Source: Prostheceraeus crozeri
Taxonomy: Eukaryota; Platyhelminthes; Polycladida; Euryleptidae
Length of the DNA stretch: 64,000 nucleotides
Direction: 5' to 3'
Assembly (NCBI GenBank): GCA_907163375.1
Contig: CAJQUW010009070.1
Coordinates: 350,283 to 414,282, forward strand
In this document: piece by piece, positions 37,001 to 49,000 of the stretch
How positions within the stretch are numbered: the first letter of the stretch is position 1
Layout of the letters: each line of letters opens with the position of its first letter
Translations under genes and position numbers: made by a program
Notes under the pieces: model-generated
What the model was told of the DNA's origin: nothing
What the model saw: the letters and a program-made list of their open reading frames with translations, nothing else
Databases searched by the model: none

Positions 37001-40000
37001 TCATTATAATTTTCGGCCTAACAACAATCGGGAGAGTTTTGTGCCTACACACTCGTAGTGTATATTTTTTGAATAATGGTCCTCCCTCCCAAAGCCATCA
37101 ATTATATCATGAGAAGAGCATGCCACAGTAAAAGACAAAGTATCCACCGCATTCAATAAATAAGAATCGAAGGCGAAGATTGGAGATAGCATCATGTAAC
37201 ATTTTGCTATGATGTGTATTACGCCCATATGACATTTCGATTCGATCATTGGTAAGAGAGGAGATTTGACCTCTTGATGAAGTTGTGCCATTCGCTCAGT
37301 TTTCTGTAGCCATGCGTGCACCCATGTAACTTGCAACTTGAAAATGACAAAATCAGTGCTATCAAATTTGCAAATATTCTTTGCGTTCTTTTATAGCATT
37401 CAAGCAGGCTGACCAGCCTTAGGTTATTGTTTTTTGTCTAATCCGCTCTCAGCTTCAAGGATTAAGTGAAACTTTTGTTTGCAGACCTCCTAAATTTTGT
37501 AGGATTCGCCGTATTGGGCATAGATACAATGTAAATCGTTGGATGCGATGCAAATTAGTACGAAATAGACGGGAGATTCTCGCATTTTTTCACAGATTTG
37601 GTGCAAAATTGTCTTCATTTCGTCAAGTTTGTTGAGCAATACAAACAGCTTCTTCTGTGATGAACTGGTTTGCGAACACCTACCAAAAAGAAAAAATAGC
37701 GTTTAGTATCTATCTTTGAAGATATTTACGTATTAGATGATAATGTAGATGTAACGCAGAAATGATAAAAAACAAAAGAAATAGTTTGAATAATTAACGT
37801 AATGACTGTAATATTTAATTAAGGTCACTCAACCTAGTTGGAAAGTAGTTTCGACGAAACAACCGTGTCATTGAAAAATCGTAATCGCATTCATCACAAA
37901 AACATCGTTTTCAATGAACTCCTAAAACATAAACTGTTTTACATTGCAAAATTGAATCAATTTGAGGAGAACGCAATGGAGCGTGCTCATAATCCGGAAC
38001 CAACTTCTGTACTCGAAACTGGAGTCGATTTGGTGCATCTATGATCTGATATCATGATAATTTCTAAATGTAAATGAACATTTCAATATCATTCTAATCC
38101 CTTTCCACAGGCTGTCTCAGTGATCCTATGGGATACTCTTATCGAGGAACGACAAGTGTTTCGGCTAGTGGAAAGGAATGCCTGAATTGGCGCAATGTCA
38201 CCAAGATCTTGTTATCTCCATCTTGGGGCATTGCCACTCATTGTAAGTAATATGAATAATTGTCATTGGTACCAAAATCTACACTGTAAATCGCTCAATA
38301 CCAATCACGTACGAAGGATGCATACAAAATTTTTTTTGGCATATAAAATTTTTTTGGTATCTATTTGTGTGCTTTCCTTATGTTATTTCAAGTGTGGTAT
38401 GCTCTACATACTAAAGCATACCAGCACAATGCTAAAGGAAAGCATCAATGATGTCTAATATATGTTGATTTAAAGCCTTTTGTCAATAAAGATCACACTA
38501 ATGTTACTACTGTTTTGTAAGTAGTGAGATAATGACATTCAAGAGTTAAACTTGCAATGCTGAATTCGATTTTAATACATGTAATTCTAAGACATTTTAT
38601 TCAACCATCAACAATTGTGCATTATGTAATTTTGAAATTTCGGCCTCGCTCTGGCGGCATCGCTGGTCCATGTGCATCATTCGGCGGATGTTTATTATCA
38701 TGTTTATTCTAACCTTATAACTACGTCACTTGTAATTATTTTATATCATTGTGTTAAATAAATATCATAATTTGCTAAGCAGATACTCAGATGAAAGTCT
38801 CATTTTCGGCCTCGTTCCCTGCAGAAACTCGCTCTGGCGGACTAAAACGGAGCACTTATCTTGTTTGCTCTGACATCAGACCCTTCAATTATCTTTGAAA
38901 CGATTCGTGTATTTGCAGATCGTCCTGATTTATTTTCAAACAGCCTACTTCACTATCAAAGCAATTTATTTCAATATGAGGTGGATGATCCAGCGAATCA
39001 TTGTCGGAATAGTCCGCAATGGAAATTTCGAGTTTCAGATCCAATCTGCTTGGTAAGGGTTCCCAAATCGAGGACGGTGACAATGGAGATGTGCGCAGTG
39101 AAGCTGTGTGCAACAAACAGTAAGTAGTGGACGTTCTGGAGAATTCAACTTAACTGGGAAGGTTACTGGAACGTTTGACATCGTAGAGTAGCAGCTCAGT
39201 TTTAATTAAATCCCCGATGTGAATGTAACTTCGATTTTATTTCTAATGAACTCTTGTTGTTATGCAGTGCCTAGTTGAAAGATCTGCAATTTTTTACTGC
39301 TTTATATGAGAGCGAAAGGATATCTCTCTCATGTAATTCCGGGGAGGAAAAATCAATTTTTTGAACCCCACGGGATTAGAAAGTTAACTTTTCCTGTGTA
39401 AGCTAATTATAGAAGTCTATGAACAAATTGTGATTAGCCAGAGATATCAACATAGTCTCTGGATAAGCTCATTCATAGATTTCGCAATAACCGTCAGTTT
39501 TTAATGAACAATAGAGGGTAAACTCGGCTAACATGGACATTAGGGCAATATGGACAGTTCTTAATTTAGCTGCAATTTGCGATCAGATGATAAGGTCTAT
39601 ACTCAATTTATCTTCGTTGGATATTAGAGCTGACGTCGGTTCACACATTGGCCATCTCAATCTCACTTTTGATTGGCTATTGGGCGTTCCCACGAGGACT
39701 TTGATTGCTAACCTGTTGTGTCAGCAAAATCGCGCTAACAATGTGACTGACAGCGCTTATTTTCATCTGACGGTTCAGAAGTGAAGGTGAGTCAGATTTA
39801 GCTTGCAAATCATATCAAAAGAATGCAAATTGTTTCTATATTGCATATCATGATAGATCTGTAGGAAATTTGATCTTATTCTCATGTTAACACAAAATAC
39901 GTTCACTGGGTAGGCTAATGTGAACAGTTCATCAGGGTAATAAGAACACAGTACTTGGGAAATATGGACACTATATCAGGATAATATGAACAGTAATAAA

Positions 40001-43000
40001 TCACACTTGCAAACAAGCAAGTAGACATTGCAGTCATGAAAGAATACCTTTTTGCTTTTTAAAATGCAGAATAGTGCGTTACGCGCCTTAATTGTAGTTG
40101 AGCATAGTTCGATATAGCTACGTAGTTCAATATGAGCAACCTGAACAAGTGAAAGTATTCTCTTCTTGAAAGAATAACTATGATAACTTCCAGTATTCTT
40201 GGCTAAATAGTATCATACCACATAATCATATAATGTATGATAGACTCGTAATTTGGTCAATATTACAATTAGGCCTATTACGGAAAAGAATCAATATACA
40301 ACTAGGAATATGTAGGATCATAACCTGCACATGCCACATGTACATATTCCTACTGTATCATGTCAAAATTAAGAGTTATCAGTGTCATAGGCTACACATG
40401 TATAGAAAATGAAGTACTCAGAGTTTCTAATTGCATTGTTTATTTTGTTTGTAATGAAAAGTCATTATTCTATTTTAGATGGATCGAAAACCACAGACCT
40501 GGTATACCTAATATGAAAAGTGCTATGATGGACACTGATGCGGAATTCCGCGACTCTAAATGTGACACAAAAATCACTGCTCTGGGTAAGCACACATAAC
40601 TACAACTTTTGACCATAGTCACTATCTAATCTTCTTTCTTTCGTTGTAGGCTTAAGAAAAATACATTTGTTGAAAATCGCTAAGCGGCATGCAGTACCCC
40701 GATCAACTCTCCGTCGCCTGTGGCTGAATGGTTTTACAGCAAAGAAAAAATTGGGACAGCCAACTACTCTCAGTGATTCACAAGAGCGTGAGCTATCTGA
40801 TATGATGATAGATAGGCAGAAGCGAGGTTTTCCTCTTAGTGTTGAGAACGCGAGACAAATTGTTTACAGTTACTGCAGAATTAATCAAATTCCAAATAAT
40901 TTCAATGATGATACACAGAGGGCTGGTTGGGATTGGTGGTGCTCCTTCCGACGCCGCCATCCTGAACTGTGTTTAAGAATACCAGAGAACTTAAGTCGAG
41001 CCAGGGCTCTTGGAATGGAAAAATCGAGAATTCAGGAATTCTTCTCACAAGTAGATGAACTACTCTCTTAAATTTAAGGGATGTTCCGAGTAGGCTTTTT
41101 AATGTAGATGAAACTGGTCTGCAAATTGTTCCTCAGGGAGGGAAAGTTATTGCAATGAAAGGCACTAGATCAGTACAGGCACTAACTAGCCTACAGCAGA
41201 GAGAGGATCAAATAATACGATTGTAGCATGCTGCAGTGCAGGTGGCAGTTTTGTACCACCAATGGTAATACTTAAAGGCAAGAGAAAGCCGAATCCAGAG
41301 GCACTAGGGTCTCTACCAACAGGGACTATTGTTGCTATGTCCAAGTCAGGTTGGATTGACAAGGACATTTTTCTTCTTTGGTTCAGGCACTTTCTGCAGT
41401 TCTTAAAATCTGTAAGAAGCTGCGAGGAAAAAGTCATTTTCTTCATGGATGGCCATAGAAGCCATGAAAGCGTAGAATTGTTCAAAGAGGCAGTATCTCA
41501 TAACGTAGAACTCATTGCGTTTCCCCCCCATACATCACATTACCTTCAACCCCTCGACGTTGGCGTCTTTGGCACATTTAAAAGATCATGGCGTGAAAGA
41601 TGCCGCCAATTTATGATTTCAAATCCAGTAGCAGTCATTTCCAGGCCAGAGTTCGGGAAACTTTTTTCGGATGCATGGAAAGTAGCTGTTTCTCCAAAAA
41701 ATGCATTGACTGGATTCAAGAAATCGGGACTGTGTCCACTTGACATGGGCGTGATTTCAGAAAATGTATTCTTGATATCCACATCACTGTTGGAAGACAC
41801 GAACAGAAACAATGACTCTATTCAAGAAACTTCGGAATACCATATCTAATAGTGAGAGGTTTGATCAATCTGATGAAGAACCGGAAAATGTCCCGGTTCC
41901 TTTGATTGAAACCTCAGTTATTAGTGAGGTGATTGAAAATAATGAGGAGGCTAGCGTAAAAGAGAGATCATCGGTAGACCCCAATGATAGCATCGTGTTT
42001 GAAAATGGGAGTTCTTACTTATGTATTGGTGAGTCATCTAGTGGCTTAGGTTACTGCACAAATATTCCGTGTAGTAGTAGTAATCCTAATGATAGATTTC
42101 CAAAATCATCAAGTGTCTCATTCAGTGAACTAGTGCCTAGCATAAACTCCAATAGGAAGGCAGCATTAGCTGCCTTTGAGCAGATGACCAAACCAAAAGT
42201 TGGCCTATTAGGTTCGAACAAGCATCACCAAAATAGCAAACCGTTGAATTCAAAATCAGTAGCGGTGAAAAGACAATGGTTGTGCAGGGAGTATGGTGTC
42301 ACTTATTCTGAAAGCAAAAACCGTGAATGGCTTCAATGCATGGAGTGCAAAGCGTGGACCCATGAAGATTTTGGAAAATGCACAGTCGACATGTTTTTCT
42401 GCATGACCTGTGTGGATCGCGTGATTGGACTCTTGAACTCATGATAATATTTGACTCAGTTGTTACACAACACAAATGCTTATTGCTTTTCATCGATTTC
42501 ATAAATGTCTCATCGAAGTTATAGATTGTTTTTCATTTGAGTATTCACGTGGAACAAGTTATTGCTTAGATATTTGTAGTTCATTATTCTTAATATCTAG
42601 TTATTGGAAACATATACTTTTAATCATTTATTTCATCAAACTGTGTATGTAAAAACACATAAGATGTCTAAATACATCGAATTGTATCCATTATTGAGGT
42701 TTAAACTGATGTCCATATTACCCCAAGTACTGTTCATATTAGCCAGACTAAGTGTTCATATTAGCCGAGTTAGAATATATGGGAAAGATAGGAGGAAGTA
42801 AAACTGTCCATATTAGCCGAGTTTACCCGATATCTTCATTGTATTTCACTCTCGATGGCTTAGGAGGTCATAGAAATGATTGAAATGAGTTTGAAGTGCA
42901 TTATTGCCCGGCATTGGAGGGTACATAGTGCATCATTTAAGTCCCGCTAATGTCACATAGAATTCTCACCTTGCCACCGAATCGTCTTCCGTCACTCCAG

Positions 43001-46000
43001 CTTGAGAATCCATTTGGTAACCTGATATTTCAAATTATTTTTAGATAGAAATCTGAATTTCAAATCTACTCACATCTGCAAACATTCATACAGGAATGAT
43101 ACCCATCAGAAGAGGGCTTTAATGACAATAATCTGAGGGCATGCTAGTGCCAGAAGATTCCATCATTTAAGTCCTGTTCAGATGGGTATTATTGGTATTA
43201 TAACCCGAATGAATATCTCTTTCTACTGGGCTTTAATGACAATTACATTTCCATTGTAACGGCCTTAAAGCCCGCGCGAATAGAAAGTTGATGACCAGCT
43301 ATGTTGCAAGTTATCATTGAAAATTCATGTCTATCTATGGTGAATAGACATTTCAGGGTATTAATGCTTTTGCTCTCAGTAAAGCCTCCAGAGGATATAG
43401 AGATCTAAACAAGTGAGGATTATAATAGACTTTCAAACTTTTCATGAATTATCGATGATTATCGTCTCTAGAGAGCTTTCATAGACTTCAATGAAAGTCG
43501 ATCAAAGTTTTCGTCATCTCTCCATTGTCTGTGAATAGCAGTGATCAATAATTGCAATATTCATAGACTTCTCAAAAGCTACATGTACATACAGAGTCAT
43601 CACAAAGTCACGTAAGTAAAGAAAATGTGACATGTTTTATGTTTGGGATATCAAACTATATTTGAAAGCATTATCAACATAACAAACGACGGCCGCAGGC
43701 CTGAGTTTGTTATAGCATAATGCTTGCAAATATCGTATGATATCTATCATAACGCATAGTTTTACCTGTGATTCGGAGTGTGATATCTGATGGTTTCCGT
43801 TTGTTATGTGCATAACGCACGGAATACACGAGGCAATAACCATAGATTTCTGAATGTTATGGAAATCCATGCAGAAGTCCATGGAAATATCCAAATCCAT
43901 TCAATTCCATTCGAGTCATTTACCGCATGAAGATGGCGTGAATTTCCGTCAATTCTCTTTATAGCCTACTACTACTACATGTACATCAATGGTGTCAAAT
44001 TGTTGTTTTCTAACTTACTACTCAGATCCCAATGACGGGCTGGAAAGCAAGAGCATTTTTGAATCTCGACATTCTTGAAATATAGCATGACATATCATAT
44101 TCAAGATAGCATGACTCAAGCTTGATAAAATGCATCTGGTTCAATGGTCCGTCTAACTCTTATGGCATTCAAAGTTTGTCAGCTAAAAATTGTGCATTTT
44201 ATGACTTCCTCTAAGAATGAGTGAACTTATGGCAGCATCAAGAATCAAAGATGTTCTTCGGGGTTGCTCAATGATTGAAGAAGATTCTGCGCCATTTAAT
44301 CGATGAACAATACCGAAGTCGTGAAATCGTGCTGTTGCAGGTTATGGAGCACAACATGCCACCAAACGGGGTATCAACATCAATGGACAGTGGCAGATTA
44401 CAGTATGCGCTCAATTGATCAATTAAGATGGAATTCCTCGATGAATCCTATTATAAGACGCAAACAGGTCTCCAATCCATGCTTCTATTTCGCAAAATTA
44501 TGAAGCAATTCTTTTATGTGCTTATAGTGACACACTAACAGACCTTTTCCGTTGAACCCCAGCTCTTCAATCTATGTATGTGTGATATTTAGTCATCTAG
44601 AAATTCATGAAAATTTCCGTGTGACTTTGTGAACACTGTATGGGTTTTGTCTCGTATATGTCTGATATTTCTAAAAATCCATGATATATCTCTACATTGT
44701 ATCAATCATAAAATGAAAAGCTACATTCTTTCGTGAGGAAGCAAACATTTCCTCATTTAAAGTTTCATTCACATTGACTGCGAACTCCTGTCGAACACTG
44801 CGAAGACATCAGTGAATGCTTTTGCAGTCGACTGCAAAGATCCACTGCAAGCGATGCAAGAAACCACAGTCATTCATTTTACGGCGAAAGATAAGGTGAC
44901 TGCGTAGGTGTGAATGATATCTTAGCTATCTGTCCACCCCACCACCTGTCTTAACCAACTTTTAGTCATGAAAAATTGCACAGACGGAATTCTAAATTTT
45001 TCAGCTCTTATGATGCCTACTGACAGAAAAAAGCGAAAATCGAAAATAATCGTCGGCGCCGTTTCATTGATATATGCACAAATTCAAATTTCAAATTTTT
45101 TGTTTAAATAATTGCACGGACTCAAACTCACTGAATCTGGTGTCTGTGATGCTTCCTATCATCAAAAGAGTAAGGAATAGAAAAATCGTTGGTGGCGCTC
45201 CATGGATCTATGCACAAATTCAGATTTGAAACTCAAAATTCAAAATTCAGGTTTTAATAATTGCACGGACTCAAACTGGACAAAATTGGTGTCCGTGAAG
45301 CTTATTCTTTTCAGAAAAGTTGCAATTGAGCAACTCATCCACGTCGTTCCGTTTCTAATTCAATTTACTTTTCAATCATCTTTTCAACAAGTTCTGACTA
45401 AAATTAAATTTCTACTTAGGAGAGATCAGTAACTAAAGATATTGATCTAATGTGCAATGACATGCATGCTCTACATGTATGCTACGAAATGCTAATTACA
45501 GTTGTACTACTGTACATGTACAGTACACTGCCTTAAGATGTTGATTGTTGTAATAATGTTGTTCTGTTCACCGAACTTCTTTCATCAATGACATCCTCAA
45601 GTCCAAGTAAATCCATCATTTTTGACAATGACTCTGTCTGCCATTGTTACTCTACTCCAGTGCAATAAGTAGGTGGATAGTACATGTAGATAGAGGGCTG
45701 GGAAGGTGAAGAAATTCCCTTCAAAAATGTTTTACTTTGGACTACCAAAACTAATGGGCTGTGCGGTTGATTAAATATTCACAGCAGCAATTGATGAGTT
45801 TGAGATCCTGCAGCTGTTTTGAGGGTCTAAAACTCTAACAGTTAAGGTAATCATCCGGTAGGCCTATTCCTGGCAGAGCTGGATAAAATTTTAGTGGTAG
45901 ACATAAAGTAAGTACATTAGGTGGAGCAGTAACTTAATATTTACTAAATATCAAGACCCGTAAGGAGTGTGCAGTTTCGATTTTATTAAATGAACTCAAG

Positions 46001-49000
46001 TTGAGATTCAGTCACAATGCGAGATAAGTAAATATCTTTTCAGTTTTGAAGAAATTACCACGGAATTGACTGATCATGATAGCAATACAGAAGGAAGAAG
46101 AGTATTTTACAAATCCTCCGTGTCATGACAACCATGGAGAAACAGTGCCTGCTAAAATAGCAGTTCGATGGATTAATAAAAGTATTTTCTTAAATGTGAT
46201 CATGTCACAAACTACCTTCTACTGAAAGAGCAAAGTGTCATGATTAAAGGCAATTATCACAAATAACGTTAAAATATGCAAATAGGTCCACATCACTATT
46301 CAGATTCAAGAAATGAAACATAAATTTAGTGAACCATTAAATCATGCCGATGAAAATTGAAATAAAATCTTGAAATTTCAGCCGAGAAGCACAGCAAGAT
46401 CTCAACTTTTCCATGAAGACTTGCGATTTGATGCGGTTCTTGAAATTCCATTGATGATCAGTTTAATTTCCGCTTAATCAAGATGCTTGTCAGCAGATAT
46501 TCATTCCTTTTGATATCCAACTTGTTTCATACTACTTATAAGGAAGCGTCATGTCAGTAGTATATAAATTTGGAAGCATCAAGCTTTTTAAAAACTGCTC
46601 AAATATTTTTTTGGGCCGCAGGAACGTAATCTTTTTCCTTTTCATATAGCAATTTTCATTATATGCTGACATTTTTTGAGTCGACACTCCACCTTCTATA
46701 CTTACTCTGTGGTAGTGGATAAATGTAAGGGTTCTGTCAAACATGATAAATCAATTTCAGCTGGAGGTTTCATTGCACATGGACCCAACATCAATCACCA
46801 TTAAACCACCTTCTAATACACTGTAAACCAAACTCTGCCCAATATGTGACCGATTATGTGCCCGACGCATTTTCGTCACATCGGTCACATTTGGTCACAT
46901 ATTTGACTTCCATGTGACCGATGATGAATCATCATAAATCATGTACATACGGCGAGTACTTGATGAGAATAATTCAAATTGATTTTACGAATACTATTCG
47001 GTATGTTTTGTTCAAGATTATCATTGTTAAGAAGATAATGTCACACTGAACTTGGTTTGATTAAAAAATGTTTTAATGAGGATAATGATTGTGTAGTTTA
47101 AAAATGTGACACATTCTTCGTCACATATCGGTCACATTTGGTCACTTATGTGACCGATTATGTGCCCGACGCATTTTCGTCACATCGGTCACATTTGGTC
47201 ACATATTTGACTTCCATGTGACCGATGATGAATCATCATAAATCATGTACATACGGCGAGTACTTGATGAGAATAATTCAAATTGATTTTACGAATACTA
47301 TTCGGTATGTTTTGTTCAAGATTATCATTGGTAAGAAGATAATGTCACACTGAACTTGGTTTGATTAAAAAATGTTTTAATGAGGATAATGATTGTGTAG
47401 TTTAAAAATGTGACACATTCTTCGTCACATATCGGTCACATTTGGTCACATATGTGACCGATGATGAATCACCATAGATCATGCATATGCAGCGAGTGTT
47501 CGATGAGAATAATTCAAATTGATTTTCCGAATACTTTGCGGTGTGTTTTGTTCAAGGACATCACTGGCAAGAAGATGTTACCACATTGAAAACTGTTTTA
47601 ATCAGGATAATGATATGTGATTGAAAAATGGGACACATGTCTTCGTTTAATCTGCTTGATCTCGCCGGGCAGTTGTATCATCGTGTTGTAAGTGAAGTTT
47701 ATCTTGCCTAGACAGCGTGAAAAAAATGAGCTTCATGTCAATGGTCTGCTTGTTTATTACATTGAGAATGACAAGCTGGGAGAAATTACATAATGACGTC
47801 CGTCATTAAAAATAGAATTACAAATAGAATCGTCAATCGCAATGTCCTGAGAAGTGAGTCCATGCAAAATTGAATCAATGTATAGATGGTTCAATCAAAC
47901 AATTTTATAGGTAAAAACAGCAATAGATGCTGCCACAGCCATCGATTGTTTCATTGGCGTATAGATAAGGTGTTTATTACATCAGCTTATCTATTTGTTT
48001 TTGGACATCAGGTGGCGGTTGGCGTTGAGCAACACACTGATTAAGACATTCTGAATTAAGCATTGATGGTTAATTCCAAAGTAAATGGAAAGTAGAATAT
48101 GTATCTAATGATTTGCAAATATTTGTTGTTCTTTCCATAAGTTCCTCAATTGAAAGTATGGTCTTTTCTTCCCAGCAGGAAGTGGAATCATTTAAACCAT
48201 AATTTATAGCTCAATTAAATTTAGAGGCAGTACTTCTACTCTCCAAAACCTAAACAAGTAGTGGGGTTTTAAATATAATTGGAAGAGGCGATAATCATGC
48301 ATTGTTGGGTAGATATTAGTCACATTAAGTCACATATCAGCCGTGTTGCATGTGACCGATTTGGTCACATTTGGTCACATAAAGGCAGTGGCAAACGTTA
48401 CATGTGTTGGGCACATAATCGGTCACATATTGGGCACAGTTTGGTTTACAATGTACAACTGATGTTTCGTCAAATGTTATTGTCTTATATATGAAAACAT
48501 CATTCTTTCATACACGTTTACTAGCAAGACTGAGCGACACTCAAATCACATATATCGATCAGCTATGCGCAGGCATCACTGTTTTGCTTAAATTCAATAT
48601 TCCTTATGTCTGGATATCGATTTAAACAAGGAATTTGCAAAGGTATTCATTGGAAACCCTCTAAGGTCTAATGGGGTCAGTAAATATATTTAAACTCTCT
48701 CGAAATGTCCACGATACATTTTAAGCGACATTACTTTAGTTGCCGTCGTTACTGATGTTGCGAAAAGCAAATTCCTCATTTCATATTTTTGCTGCTGACT
48801 TATCAATAACTTGTTCCATACTTTCTTTCAGGAGGCAAGGTTCTTCAAGGTTTCAGTCCTCACCTACAAACGGAAATAGATGTTCTGAATTGCAACTCTA
48901 AAGTTCTCATCTATTCTGGACCTTATCGATTGAATTTTGTAATGGATGAACTACATAAGCAAGTCCTAGATTGTTATATCAACGCAATTGTCATTCCCAT

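Larger units (their letters stand above)
35273..37071 (+). mobile_element. Penelope-like element 5 with inverted ends
   Basis: RT then GIY-YIG on the + strand, in intron 7 of the receptor and in the same sense. Bases 35273-35338 and 37006-37071 are inverted copies (shared CTCCCGATTGTTGTTAGGCC and complement). 5' truncated within the RT, like the other copies. Confidence 0.88.

Noticed and set aside
39533-39784. 83-codon frame at the left end of the pogo element
   Set aside because: Begins inside the terminal inverted repeat and has no domain.
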